Assembly: GCA_019915015.1 (NCBI GenBank)
Contig: JAHBBC010000003.1
Location: forward strand, 1,674,001 to 1,738,000
DNA: 64,000 bases
DNA from: Auriscalpium vulgare
Lineage: Eukaryota > Basidiomycota > Agaricomycetes > Russulales > Auriscalpiaceae
Direction of reading: 5' to 3'
Shown one piece after another: positions 20,472-33,247 of this stretch. The position numbers and the translations under genes are program-made. Within the stretch, counting starts at the first letter, position 1, and each line of letters opens with the position of its first letter. Under the pieces are notes generated by a model that had not been told where the DNA came from, did not search any database, and saw only the letters and a program-made list of their open reading frames with translations.

Positions 20472-21900
20472 CGTCGTTTTCTACCCTGTCACCTCCCTAG
20501 CTAGCCACACCCTTCTAACAGAAGCTCTGAGCTATCTCCCCGCTTTCCTCTACCCTCTACAACCCTAGCACAGCTGCCATCGAGCGCCAGCCCGCATCGC
20601 GGGACGCCCACGAGGCCGTGCAGCCGGCTGACGGCGCTCACGGCTCGAAAAATCGGGCGATGCAAACAACGCTAAGCGACCTCCGCGCATCGTCGCAGCG
20701 CGTTGGTACGCACCTCGTCGCATCGTCTATAGTTTCTTCGACTGACCCAACGTCACCTAAGGTGACGTGCACGACAAGGCACGACACCGTCATGCAGCCG
20801 CAGGCCGCGTCGCCAACGCTCAACTTCGAGGACGTCAACATGCTCTCCATTCGTCTCGTTGGCTATGACTATTTGCTCTGTTGTGGTGCATCATGCATAT
20901 GCTACTCAACGTTTTCAGCACGTAATCTCTATCACATTTAGGCTCGGGTGTACCGATACTGAGACTTTACTGGGACGCGGTGATGCTCAAATCAAACTGA
21001 TCGCATGGACTAATGGCAGGTCACACAGCGTGGCCCGGTTGCCAGAATCTCGGCATCCCAGTCGCTACATAGACCGAGACCCGAGGCACCGAAGCAGAAG
21101 CAGAAGCCCACCTGGCACCACATCTCCATCTTCCGGCGACGAGATCGCCGTGAATGAATGAATGAATGGCGACGCGCGGCCGGGCGCGCATGTATATATC
21201 CCGGCGAGAGCTTTTAGCTTAAGTCGCGAATCTCTCTGACATGAAATGAAACGAAACAAAGCTTCGAAAGCTGCGTGCTTCCGCCGCCGCGCAGACATCC
21301 GACTCGGAGTCCGTGGCCGCGCGTCCACAAAGCAAGCGAATGGTGACTGGCGAATGTCGAATTCGCAGAGCCAGACTGCGCGCGTGCGAGATACTCGGTG
21401 CCTCGTCTTATATTCAGGACAACTATCTTCTGATACCATAAGGTCAAGCTACGGAGACTAGGTGCCTCGCCTCAGCCGGAAAAAAACCACGCACATCAAT
21501 TCACACAAAGCAAAGCAAAGCCACGTGCGACGCCGGCACCCACACACGCACACAACGGGGGATGAATCGACATATTCTACTAGCTGCTAGTCTTCGTTGC
21601 CATCGCGGAAGACAGTCGTCTCCGCCACATGTGACTGGAGGCGGGACAGCATCTCAGATACTCTTGCTGAGAGCCCGACCTCCGCCCCGGCGATGTGACT
21701 GTGCCTCGGGAGATGTCGCGAGTCGCACTTGGCACTGACGAACAAGGTGTGATGTGTAAGTATTAGATTCAATTTTGACTATGGAAAACCTATCGAAAAA
21801 TGTGTGCGAGGGAGCGTGAATAATGAAAGTGGGAGCGTATGTGGCGAGGCCTCGACGCCGGCAATGGCGGGATTAAAGAATGACTGAGTTTTACCTATCT
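20472..21900. other. Spacer, copy 2, no gene seen
   Basis: Duplicate of 6420-7848. Confidence 0.4.
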
Positions 21901-23926
21901 TCAGAACTTGAAGCCTCCAGCCAACCCCATGATGTTATGCGGATCCACGCGCGCATTTATCGCCCTCAGCCTCTCCACATTCCCGCCATACTTCTCCTGC
22001 AGCGGTGTGTCTGCAATCGCGTAGTTCGGGTACTTCCACGCGTCCGCGAGGTCCTGTCCCTCGGCCCTGGCCGCAGCGCTTATCGTGGCCACACTGCGAT
22101 GGAGCGCATCGATCATCACGCTGTCGCTGGACTGATTTGCCAACGACCAGAGGAGGCAGCCGGGGAGGAAGGGTTGGGCGCGGGTAGGCGGCCAGGCGGA
22201 GTTGCCGCCGTGCGAGAGGTACGTCGGGACCATGTTCTCTAACTGCCAGGAAAGCCAAGGTGCGGGGTTCTCGAGGGGAGCGAGGCGAGCAGTCCAGTAC
22301 TTAAACAAAGAGATGCGGTGAGGAAGAAGTAGAAGCTTCTTTGGAAAAGGCGGCGTACCCGTGACTCGTTATAGACGACCTGTAGCAGCGAATCTGTCCA
22401 CTGAATGACAGGTAAGCTGATAAGTCTCATGCTGTGGGATTTCATACACATCAGATCAAGTGATTTGCGCTAGCTCTGGCAGAACCGTCCGGCTGATATG
22501 TGATTGACTTGACAAAAGAGGATAACGACTGTGTCTGCACCGATAGAAATTCATTGGGAATAGCAAGGAAGTCGTCGAAGAGTCCAGCGGGCGGCGATAG
22601 TGCATCGTAGAATATAATCACGCCAATGATGATCTGCACGAAGCGAGCTCAGCAGAGCACAAAGGTAAGCTTGACGATCTGTGCCTTACATCACCAGTCG
22701 GAGTGGTGCTATAGGAGGGTAGCACCGTAGCCTTCTTGTCGGACGCCGTCTCGAAGAATTTCGCCGCTGCAGCATTCACGCGATCGGCGTATTCAATTGA
22801 GTAGGCAGCTTCACCTCCCTGCCGCAGCATTTCAGCGATCAAAGGCAGAGAAAAGGGCGGCTGTGGACGTACCCAGACGGACGTCTGCGGGTAGGACTTC
22901 AGCGTGAATTTGGTCACGATGCCCTGTTGCAAGTGCAGCTGAGTTACGTGTGCTGAAGAGCGTCAAAACGACCTACGAAGTTATTGCCCCCGCCCTAACA
23001 GATATCAAGTTGAGCAGGGAGTCAAGATAGGTAAGCTGTTGAAAACTGACCCGTAAAGCGAACCACAAGTCTGCATCAGCCGAGGTGACGCTGGCCACCG
23101 TCCCATTTGGCAGGACCAGATTGTATGAAACGACGTTGTCGACCGCAAGACCATGCTGGTTCGTCTTCCAGGAGTACCCTATGAATAGTTCAGCAAGTTG
23201 CATGAGGTTCCGTCGCGAGAGCGCCACAGTACCTCCGCCGAGGGTGACGCCCGCTACACCGACGCCCGGTACGCGTCCACCTATAACGGTCAACCCTGTG
23301 CCGTCCAACGCGCTATATACCTCATCCCAGAGGAGGCCGGCACCAATGTCAACGGTCCCTGTGGCAGCATTGTTCATGACCTGATTGAATCGCTTCATGG
23401 CTATTTGTACTCCTTGGGTGGATGAAAAGCCGGGGTTGGTAGCGTGCCCTCCGCCTTTGACCTGGATCATTTTTGTCAATCCAGGAGTAGATAGCAGATA
23501 AATGACGACTCACAGCGAAAGGAGTTTTTGTGGAAGCTATAATTTGCAACTTCGGTCGTTAACGCGGTAAGCATTGCTATGAATCGAAAGGAACAACAGA
23601 GTCGCTCACAATCTTGCTGACGTCGGTCACGGAACCCGGCTCGACTGAGCACGCCGAGGCGGCAGAGCTGGTCACACCCCAGTGCTCGTTGTCCGCAGCG
23701 TACTGACCGGACGCTGGTTCATTATTTCGTCATCAGCAGCAATGCTTGAGAGGGAATCGGATAACTTACAATCACCAGGGTAATAGACAGTGGACGCATT
23801 AGATACAGCGCGTGCAATAGCCGTGCACGTTGGGAGATAGTCTGCGGAGCTGGCCTCTGAACAATCTGCCAACAGTGCTCCTGTGAGGGCGACGAGGCCG
23901 GCGCCGAGGGAAGTGAGTCTGAGCAT
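21901..23926 (-). pseudogene. FAD-linked oxidase D, duplicate of B with the same donor loss
   Basis: Identical in translation to oxidase B throughout, including the ~14-bp deletion (near 22481) that removes the intron-9 GTAAG donor. Both FAD-binding and C-terminal coding parts are otherwise intact. The lesion predates the tandem duplication, so neither copy was preserved intact by selection since. A cryptic donor that restores the frame cannot be excluded without RNA evidence. Confidence 0.8.
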
Positions 23927-23991
23927 CGGGATAATGTCGAATCGGTGTACCAGAGTCTCTCCTCTATATACGCTCTCTGCTCTCTGCACAT

Positions 23992-23997
23992 GGCGCC
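23992..23997 (-). promoter_or_regulatory. GGCGCC palindrome upstream of oxidase D
   Basis: Same element as at 9940-9945, by duplication. Confidence 0.45.
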
Positions 23998-24011
23998 TAG
24001 CAACCTGTACA

Positions 24012-26455
24012 TCCGTCAACATCTATTCCATGAACGTAAAAAATGTCGGGCTCAAACCTCGGATGCGGCGGAAGCGAGTACTGTGGACTCGGTGTTGGTC
24101 GTTCCCTGTCACCTGGACCTTGAAACCATTCTTTTTAGCCGTGGACTTCAAAATCTGCGATATTTAATATCCAGGTACATCCTATCGGCGACCGCGGCAG
24201 TCCTGAATTGGGAACAGACGCAGAGGCACATCGCTGTCGAAGTGGCGTCAGAGAGCGAGGTCGCATAGGGTCGCATGCAGCATAAATCACAGAAGCAACC
24301 CAGACAGTGCTAGCGCAGATAGACATAATGCAAAAGAAGACGCCGCTGAGCGCCGAGGCCGCACTCACCGCTCCTCACCGCCACCAATGTTCTCCCTGAC
24401 CGGGCTTATGACGTGAACCTCTAGAGCGGGCTCGGCGGTCTTCGTGCGCGAGGAAGTGCGCGGAGCGCTGAAGCGGGTTCAGCGGTCTTCGTGCGTAGAC
24501 TTGGGTCGGGGAAGAGGTGAGGCTCGCCAAGGGGTAGCGCACTAGTGCCCTGCCGTCCACATGTTTACAACCAGGACGTAGCTAGAGCGAGTCACGAGAG
24601 TCGTAAGTTCGCGAGCGCACGTGCTGGCGAGATGAGTGTAAGAACAAGGAGAAAATGGGGACAGGCCTGGCAAGGTGAAAGACTGGGGTCGTCTCCCACC
24701 CTGGGCTGGCGATTCGGAGTCTGCACGACTGGCCAACCGTGCACACTGCACCTGATTAAACAGATAAATACGACTAACAGTGCTTACCAACTTAGGCCTG
24801 ACTTCGAGCTGCGCGGAGTCCTGGACACCACACTGGAGTGGGCTCAGCGGTCTTCGTGTGCGCAGGCTTCGGAGGATGGCAAGTAGTACGAGCGCCCACG
24901 GGCGACACAACAAAATTGGCGAGCGCGTACATCATCACTGACACTAGCTGTAGATGGGTAGTTCATGCAATTCCACGGGCGGATCGGTTTTGTGGCATTG
25001 ATGCGACTGTCTCAGTGCCAGAGACTCGAGAGTCTGAGAGGGATCGGAAGCCACGCGACGCAAAAAGTCAGGCCGGCGTTGTTCTCGGCTTCGCGGCACG
25101 CCGATCCCGCCCCTGATTTAGATGCCAGCCTCCATCATCTCGCTACCGCTCAGCGCTCAACGTTCAACCCCGGGTATGAAGGCATTCATCGGACAATATC
25201 TAATTCTCGTGTGACAACGTTGCCTGAACGGGATGTTGCAGGATCCCGCAGGATCCTGGCATACCTGTGTATTCTTCATAGATGCATGCCCGTCGGGATC
25301 CCGCGGGATCCCGACCACTGTCCCGACACTGTCCCGCTCCAAATTTTCATCTTTCAATCATTGTCGCTGCACTCTCCCGACTCACTCCTGCCCCTTACTG
25401 ACCAGGAACTGCGCCATGTGCTCCCTGTTTTGACTCTCTCAAAACCTGGTAAGAGGCACGGATTTTTGTGAGCGGGTCCAGGGCATCCAGAGGATGCCAG
25501 TTGGTCGTCATGGCCAAATATTGAGCACTGAAGCAGCAGGCAAGAGAGTCTCTCAGGCTGAGGACGGGGGGCGGGGGCGGGGTCGGGGGCAGACTGCGGC
25601 TCCGGATAGCGTGCAGTGATGCCCGCTCGGGATCTGGCTCGGGAGTCGGCTCGGGAAGGTCGGGATTGTGGGCCCCAGCTCGCTGTCGTCGCACTCACAA
25701 CGTTCAGTGGTTCAGTTATCCCGCTCGGGATCCCGCGGGATCCCGACCATCCGTTGCATCAGCTGCGCACTACATAGGATGCTGGCCATTTAATTCTGTT
25801 GAGTGCTCTCCTGCACAATGCTGAGTGACTCCCTCGGGATCCCTGAGGATCCTGCAGGATGCTGAGGGATCCCGAGAGATCCTGCAGAATGTGCCTGTAT
25901 CCCGTGGGATTCCGCGGGAACTTGCAGGATCCTGAGGGATCCTGCGGGATTATGTGTTACAAGGGCAACACGAGATAATATTGTCCGGTATCGCTCGTGA
26001 AACCCGGGCCTCTGCCAATTAGCGTATGGACTATACTCATCTTATTGACAAATGATAGTCGAACTGTCAGACGCTCCACATGCATGATACTCGACTTGAA
26101 CATTTTACCAGTACCTTCCTGCTTTGTTCCTGCCTCCGAGTCATTGGCCTGCCGGCGGTAAAAATCTGGGGTCAGTCGACCGTACCGAACGACGAACCTG
26201 ACGTTCGAGTCTACTGTTCTGCATATGATGCACATCGCGGTGCCGAAGGCGCAGGCCATTGCGGATTTCAAGGTCGGACCGTGGTGTTTCTTTTAGATGC
26301 TAACGATTGTGATTATACACAGGCGAACTTCAGTTGAAGACTTGTCGTCAACGTCTTCTCCGACGCACGCTCGGCGCTGATCCCGCGCTGCGCATCCGCT
26401 ACCCACCCGCCCGCAGAACGCGCCGGCACATCTAGCACGCAAGACGGCGTACACT
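24012..26455. repeat. Repeat-rich spacer with GGGATCC palindromes, copy 2
   Basis: Duplicate of 9960-12403. The 22-bp palindromes are at 25293-25314 and 25725-25746. GCGGTCTTCGTG motifs are at 24435, 24482 and 24847. Confidence 0.6.
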
Positions 26456-26674
26456 GTGACGTTGCATGCATACGCACGCGCAGCGGTGCGCGACGCGCTG
26501 CATGTCGTGCGAGTGGCGCAAGGTGCGATGGGAAAATCCCATAATTACGGAGTTAAGAACTTCATGTCCTTACATACGTTGAGATGTTTGGATGTTTCCA
26601 TTGCCTGTTAAATTAGGGTATATCAAGAGAAAAATCCGTAGCCACCGCTGAGTTGCGCTGACGGGCATCGTTCC

Positions 26675-28714
26675 TCAGAATTTGAATCCTCCCGCCAATC
26701 CCATGACATTATGCGGATCCACGCGCGCATGTATCGCCCTCAGCCTCGCCACATTCACCCCATACATCTCCTGCAGCGGCGTATCTTCAATCGCGTAGTT
26801 CGGGTACTCCCACGCGTCCGCGATGTCCTGGCCCTCGGCGCTCGCCGCGGCACGTATCGTGGCCGTACTCTGACGGATCGCATCGAGCATCGCGCTGTCG
26901 CTGGACTGGTTTACCCACGAGAAGAAGAGGGCGCCGGGGAGGAAGGGTTGAGCGCGGGAAGGCGGCCATGCGGAGTTGTCGCCGTGCGAGAGGTACGTCG
27001 GGACCATGTCATCTGACTGCCAGGAAAGCGAAGGCGGGGGGTTCTCGAGGGGAGCGAGGCGGGGAGTCCAGTACTTAAACGAAGGGATGCATTGAGCACA
27101 AAAAAAGAAGCTTCTTTTAGAAGAAGGTGGCGTACCTTTGACTCGTTGTAGACGACTTGTAGCAGCGTAGCTGTCCACTGAAGAACAGGTAAGCTGGTTT
27201 GTCTGATGCTGTGGAATGTCGTGTACATCGAATCAAGTGATTTGCGCTAGCTATGGCTGTTTGTCTTACCGAGACCCGTCCGGCTGATATGTGATTGATT
27301 CAATAAAGGAGGAAAAGGACTGTGTCTGCACCGATAGAACTTCATTGGGAATAGCAAGGAACTCGTCGAAGAGTCCAGGAGGCGGCGACGGTCCATCGTA
27401 GAATATAAGCAGGTTGATGACGATCTGCACGAGGGCGCTCAGCGGGGCACAAGAGCAAGCTTCAATTTCTGTGCTTACATCCCCAGTCGGAGTGTTGCTG
27501 TAAGAGGGTAACACCGTAGCCTTCTTGTCGGGTGCCTTCTCGAAGAACTTTGCCGCTGCAGCATTCAGACGATCGGCATATTGACTTGAGTAATGAGCGG
27601 CACCTCCCTGCCGCGGCATTTCAGAGGTCTGAGGCAGAGAAAAAGGCAGCTGTGGACGTACCCAGACATCCGTCTGCGGGTAGGACTTCAGCTCGAATTT
27701 GGTCACGATGCCCTGTTGCGGTGCAGCTGAGTTACTGTGTCGAAGACCGTCAAGAACAACATACAAAGTTATTTCCACCGCCCTGACAGATGTTAAGTTG
27801 AGCAGGGAGGCAAGATAGGTAAGCTATTAAAACTCACCCGTAGAGCAAACCACAAGTCTGTATCAGCCGAGGTGACGATGGCGACCGTCCCATTGGGCAG
27901 CACCAGATTGTAGGAAACGACGTTGTCGACCGCAAGACCGTACTGATTCGTCTTCCACGAGTACCCTGTGAATATGTCAGCAAGATGTATGAGGTTCTGT
28001 CGCGAGAGCGCCACAGTACCTCCGCCGAGGGTAACGCCCGCTACACCGACGCCCTGTATGCGGCCACCTACGACATTCTGCCCCGTACCGTCCAACGCGC
28101 TATATACTTCGTCCCAGAGGAGGCCGGCACCAATGTCAACGGTCCCTGCCGCAGCATTGTTCACGACTTGATTGAATCGCGTCATGGCTATTTGAACTCC
28201 TCGGGTGGATGAAAAGCTGGGGTTAGTTGCGTGCCCTCCGCCTTTGACCTGGATGCTTGTGTGTCGACGCAGAAATAAATAGCGTATACATCATGGCTCA
28301 CAGCAAAAGGGGTTTGTCTCAAAGCTATAATTTGCAACTTCGGTCATTTGTGCGGTGAGCATCGCTGTGAGTGCAACGGAACAACAGAGACGCTCACAAT
28401 CTTGCTGACGTCGGTGACGGAACCAGGCTCGACTGAACACGCAGAGGCGGCAGAGCTGGTCACACCCCAGTGCTCGTTGTCCGCAGCGTAGTGACCGGAC
28501 GCTGATTCATCATTTCGTCGTCAGCAGCGATGTTCGAGAGGGAATTGGAGAACTTACAATCGCCAGGGTAATAGACAGTGGACGCATTAGATACAGCGTG
28601 TGCAATGGCCTTGCACGTTGGGAGATACTCTGCGGAGCTGGTCTGTGAACAATCTGCCAACAGTGCCCCTGCGAGGGCGACGAGGCCGGCACCGCGTGAA
28701 GCGAGGTCGAGCAT
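26675..28714 (-). CDS. FAD-linked oxidase E, complete
   Basis: Intact-looking member of the array with the same exon plan as gene C. It has signal peptide MLDLASRGAGLVALAGALLA and the flavin-linking segment KGGGHATNPSFSS (Ser replaces the Gly found in the sister genes). The glycine loop is GVGVAGVTLGGG, followed by SYSNTPTGDV and the C-terminal domain ending MGLAGGFKF. The intron-9 donor CTCG/GTAAG is present, unlike in B and D. TATA box at 28754-28760. It lies directly beyond the right end of the duplicated unit, only ~130 bp from the boundary palindrome. Confidence 0.87.
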
Positions 28715-28774
28715 CGGGAAGTAATGTCGAATCTACGTGCCATATTCTCTCTTCTATATATGTTCTCTCAGTTT

Positions 28775-28780
28775 GGCGCC
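28775..28780 (-). promoter_or_regulatory. GGCGCC palindrome upstream of oxidase E
   Basis: GGCGCC about 15 bp upstream of the CTATATA element at 28754-28760. Confidence 0.45.
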
Positions 28781-29139
28781 TAGCTAAAAATGTCAGGATA
28801 GTCCTGTGGACTCGGCCGTTCCATATTTGATAAGTGGCGCCGGTCTTGTGCCAGTCAGAGAGCGAGGTGGCGTACGACCGCATGCTGCAAATAAATCGCG
28901 GGCCCGCATAAGCACGGTGAAGCTGCCAATTCTTGCGGATGTACAAAAAGCGTCCAGGGCAGGTCCAGGCCTTGATGCGACTGTCTCAGTGCCAGCTAGC
29001 CAACCCAGAGCCAGCCCGTTGAGAGGATCGGAACTTGGAAGGGAAGGGAAGAAGCGCGAGCACCGTTGCCGCCAGGACTGACTCCAGTGATGGCATGCCA
29101 TCATTTGAGTCGCATCCCCAGCTTAGTAATAGCCCTGAA

Positions 29140-29792
29140 GCACCACTGGTTCAGAGTCTACCTGGAGTCTACCACATGCAAGATACTCGAATTGAACATT
29201 TTTACCAATACCCGCCTGCCCCGCCACTGGCTCCGAGTCTATCAAAACCTGGGCACCGTTATAGCTGCCTACGCGGCCGAACGACGGCGTACCACATGAT
29301 TGTGGCGAACTGGCGAACCTGCTAAACGTTCAAATCTACTGTTGTGCATGTTATGCACATCGCGGTGCCGAAGGCGCAGGCCGTTGCGTATCTCCAGGTC
29401 TGACCCCGCTATTCTTTTGAGAAGGTGATGCTAACGACTTGACTTAGTATACAGGCGGAATTCGTGAAGCACACGTCTTCTTCTCGGACGGCAGCTTCGT
29501 CTCACAGACATCTATCCAAATGAAAGACGCGCACCCCCACCCTCACCGCAAACTTTCACCCTTCCCTTCCCAGACCGACATCAGCATGAACGACACGCTC
29601 GACTGCACGCTCGGCGCGGATCCCGCGCTGCGCATCCGCTACGCACGCGCCCGCAGAACGCGCCGGCGCACCTGTTCAACGAGCAGCACGCAAGACGGCG
29701 TACACGCACGCTGCACGCATACGCACGCGCAAGCGGTGCGCGATGCGCTGCCTGTCGCGCGAGCGGCGCAAGGTGCGATGGGAAAATCCCAT
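29140..29792. repeat. Ancestral array-unit end, related to 12000-12491 and 26052-26543
   Basis: Diverged copy of the spacer that ends the duplicated unit. Shared blocks include TGCACATCGCGGTGCCGAAG and the final GGTGCGATGGGAAAATCCCATA. After this boundary, E (26544 on) and F (29793 on) both enter similar 3' flanks of the next oxidase gene. A start-like ATG at 29586 opens a short Arg-rich frame (MNDTLDCTLGADPALRIRY) that I could not identify. It may be the 5' remnant of a gene. Confidence 0.6.
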
Positions 29793-29999
29793 AGTAATGG
29801 AGTCAGAAATTTGATGTCCATACTGCGAGCAGTTTATCTATTATTCAATAAAGCTATCAAACTTACGAAGTGACCTCTACGCCGACATCAACTTCACATG
29901 GAGATGTTTGTTAATCTTCCATTGTCTGTTCAAATAGGTTTTATAATGAAAAGAAATGTCCTTGGCCACCGCTGAGTTGCGCTGACGGGGCATCGTTCC

Positions 30000-32020
30000 T
30001 CAGAACTTGAATCCTCCCGCCAATTCCATGACATTATGCGGATCGACGTGCGCATGTATCGCCCTCAGCTTCGCCACATTGCCTCCATACATTTCCTGCA
30101 GCGAAGTGTCTTCAATCGCGTAGTTCGGGTACTTCCACGCGTCCGCGATGTCCTGGCCCTCGGCGCTCGCCGCGGCGCGTATCGTGGCGGCACTGCGATG
30201 GAACGCATCGAGCATCGCGCTGTCGCTGGACTGGTTTGCCCACGAGAAGAAGAGTGCACCGGGGAGGAAAGCGTGGGTGCGAGAGGGCGGCCAGGCGGAG
30301 GAGGCGCCATGCGAGAGGTACGTTGGGTCCATTGTGTCGAGCTGCCAGGAGACTGAGGGTGGGGGGTCCTCGAGGGGAGCGAGGCGGGCACTCCAGTACT
30401 TAGACGGAAGGATATGATGTTAAGGACGAAGAAAAGGCTTCATCGAAGGAAGGAGCGTACCTGTGACTCGTTGTAGACGACCTTTAGCAGTGAATCAGTC
30501 CACTGGATGACAGGCACGCTACTGAACCTCATGCTGTGGAAGTCATGCACATCAGATCAATCAGTTTCGCTAACTCTGTCTGTCTTACCGAGCACCATCC
30601 GGCTGATACGCGAGTGACTTGACAAAGGAGACAAACGACTGCGTCTGCACCGCTAGAGTTTCATAAGGAATAGCCAGGAAGTCGTCAAATATTCCAGCAG
30701 GAGGCGACGGTCCATCGTAAAATATAAGCAGACCGATGACGATCTGCACGAATGGCCCTCAGCAGCGCACGAGAGCGATAATTTCTGTGCTTACTGCACC
30801 AGTTGGAGTGTTGCTGTAAGAGGGCAACACCACGGCCTTCTTGTCGGGTGCCGTCGCTGAGAACTTTGCCGCTGCGGCATTCACGCTATCGACATACTGC
30901 GTTGAGTATAGAGCAACGCCTCCCTGCCCTGACGTGTTAGAGATTAGATGCGCATAAAAGTGTGGACGTACCCAGACATCCGTCTGCGGGTAGGATTTCA
31001 GCGTGAATTTGGTCACGATTCCCTGTTGAGGATTGCAATTGAGTTGTATGTATCGAAGATACTCAAAGACTACCCACAAAGTTATTGCCGCCGCCCTGGC
31101 AGTTAGTGAATTGAGTAGGTATGCAAAACAGTTCAGCTATGGACGATGCTCACTCGTAAAGCAAACCACAAGTCTGCATCTGCCGAGGTGACCACTGTCA
31201 CCGTCCCACTGGGTAGGACGAGCTCGAATGAAACGACGTTGTCGACCGCAAGACCGTACTGGTTCGTCTTCCAGGAGTACCCTATGAATAATTAGCAATA
31301 TGCGTAGGCAACGTTGCGATAGTGCGACAGTACCTCCGCCGAGCATAAAGCCCGCTACCCCGACACCCTGTAAGCGGCCACCTATAACGGTCAACCCTGT
31401 GCCGTCCAACGCGCTGTAGACCTCGTCCCAGAGGAGGCCAGCACCAATGTCAACGGTCCCTATGGCGGCATTATTCACGACTTGATTGAATCTCGTCATG
31501 GAAATTTGAACCCCTTTGGTAGATGAAAACCGGGGTTGGTTGCGTGGCCCCCGCCTTTGACCTGGATCATTGCATGTCAAACCAGGCGATCCATGACGGA
31601 GGGAGAGTGCTGACGGCGAAAGGAGTCCTTGTGGCAGCTATGATTTGCAACTTCGGACATTTAGGCGATGAGCACCGCTGCGAGCGCAACGGACAACAGA
31701 GACGCTCACAATCTTGACGACGTCAGCAATGGAGCCCGGTTCGACTGCGCACGCCGAGGCGACAGAGCTGGTCACACCCCAGTGCTTGTTGTCCGCAGCG
31801 TAGTGACCAGACGCTTGTTCATCATGAAGTCGTCAGCGGCGATGCTCGTGAGGAAATTGGAGAGCTTACAATCGCCAGGGTAATAGACAGTAGACACATT
31901 CGATACAGCGTGTGAAATGGCCTTGCACGTTGGGAGATAATCTGCGGAGCTGGCCTGTGAACAATCTGCCAACAGTGCTCCTGTGAGGGCGACGAGACCG
32001 GCGCCGAGGGAAGTGAGCAT
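30000..32020 (-). pseudogene. FAD-linked oxidase F, 1-nt frameshift in the FAD domain
   Basis: Same exon plan as gene C with signal peptide MLTSLGAGLVALTGALLA. In exon 4 the family reads ...NPGFSSTKGVQ..., but here one base is missing in the AAAAGCCGGGG run (AAAACCGGGG near 31530). The frame after GGGHATNPGF is lost, and translation stops soon after. The rest (GTVDIGAGLLWDEV, the glycine loop, and a C-terminal domain ending ELAGGFKF) stays in frame. It is either a young pseudogene or a base-calling error. Splice signals otherwise look usable. Confidence 0.78.
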
Positions 32021-32077
32021 CGGGAAAGCCTCAGAGTCGACGTACCGTAGTTCCTTTATATACGCTCTCTTCTGCAT

Positions 32078-32085
32078 GGCGCGCC
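32078..32085 (-). promoter_or_regulatory. GGCGCGCC palindrome upstream of oxidase F
   Basis: Variant of the shared element, GGCGCGCC, about 15-20 bp upstream of the TATATA box at 32056-32063. Confidence 0.4.
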
Positions 32086-32099
32086 TAATAACATCATGA

Positions 32100-32720
32100 C
32101 CAACAGTTCCAGGGACGGAAAGCCTGCCAGGCCTTGGAAGTCTTCGGATCGGGCGGAAGCGAGCAGCTATTGCACTGATAAGGCTGGTTGGCGCTGGCTG
32201 TTGACCGTCCTTTCCGAACAATGCCGCAATATGCGCAGCGGAGTAATGACCAAACTAATCAGAAAATAGGTCAACGCATGTCTGCGGAGAAGCGCATATT
32301 GAGCTCACCATTTGGGCATGGACACAATTTCAAAGCTTGACGTTGATGTCAAAGTGGTCATACACTTGGGCGTCCGATCGATGGCCGCAGAACTGCCAAT
32401 TGGGGCACAGGAACCCAAGGCTCAGAGGCACATCGCGACCGAAGGCGCGCCAGTTCTTTCGCCAGTCATAGAGAGGGACGGCGTACGAGCGCAGGCTGCA
32501 TAACAACAAACTCTGGGCCAGCGCTAGGGAGAAGACGCCGCTGACGCGCTGACGGCTCAGCCGGACTGCAAACATGTGCATGCCTTAGTACTCGGTCGTT
32601 ACGGGCGCGCCCTAGCAGTAGCTGTGCTTGGAGTGAACAGCGACCTCATGACGCTGAGAAGTTAAAAGTTCGTCGCTAAAGCATTCGGACGGGAAACAAC
32701 TGAGTCCTCACGAAGCCAGT
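32100..32720. other. Spacer upstream of oxidase F, no gene seen
   Basis: Partly similar to spacers upstream of B and E (for example the AGAGAG-GGCGTACGACCGC-like block near 32470-32500 versus 28858-28885). No coding structure found. Confidence 0.35.
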
Positions 32721-32726
32721 GACGAG

Positions 32727-33005
32727 CAGGCATGCACGAGTTTTGCTCTCCCGACAGCGCAGCGACAGCCTACTGCGCTATTGAACCATGAAATTATCAT
32801 CAATTGATGGCAGACGAACCTCGTGCATGATGCACATGACCAAGGGCGAGCCTGAAGCTGAAGGCCTGAGGTCCTGGGAGGAAGGTCGATCGACCAAGTA
32901 ACGTCGGCCGGCTTGTCAGTAGTAGGGTGCTTCCACGGGGATGATGAAGATGGCGGCCGCAACGCCAAACAATCGAGCGGAACAGGACTTGGACTCGTAT
33001 GCTGC
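32727..33005 (-). pseudogene. Relic of the 5' part of a Cu/Zn SOD gene
   Basis: Read on the minus strand, 33005-32940 resembles the start of the SOD gene at 14307: a basic start followed by LFGVAAAIFII, in place of [13 protein letters not shown]. Then 32770-32727 resembles the start of SOD exon 2 (AVAALSGE in place of AVAVLSGE). The metal-binding part is absent and the frame is broken. The similarity is short, so this is a tentative call. It would mean an SOD gene was part of the older repeated unit. Confidence 0.42.
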
Positions 33006-33247
33006 CAGTGCGTGCTCAGTCACAGCCAGCAAGAGTCGGTATTGGAGACTACTAAGGCCGAGTCGTGACCGTAAGCGCGCGGCTGGCGGAGCCGTATAAG
33101 GCAGTCACGGCCGGCGTCTGCGCGGAATCCGTACGAGACCGACCCCAACTATAACACCTATGAACATGACACATTCATTGGAATAAGTTCTTACAATTCA
33201 AGAAACATGAAACAAAGACTTGGAAGGAAAATCTCGACGTCCGTTCC

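Larger units (their letters stand above)
17287..26543. repeat. Tandem segmental duplication, copy 2 (part matched in this window)
   Basis: This 9,257-bp stretch matches the transposon-free sequence of 1-12491. If the duplication is a simple tandem one, the repeated unit is 12492-26543. Its length of 14,052 bp equals the offset between the copies, so it would start at the truncated UFD2 gene and include SOD, the MLKL-like gene and oxidases C and D. The first copies of UFD2, SOD and the MLKL-like gene would then lie to the left of the window. The unit ends at the palindrome ATGGGAAAATCCCAT followed by A. Confidence 0.9.
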
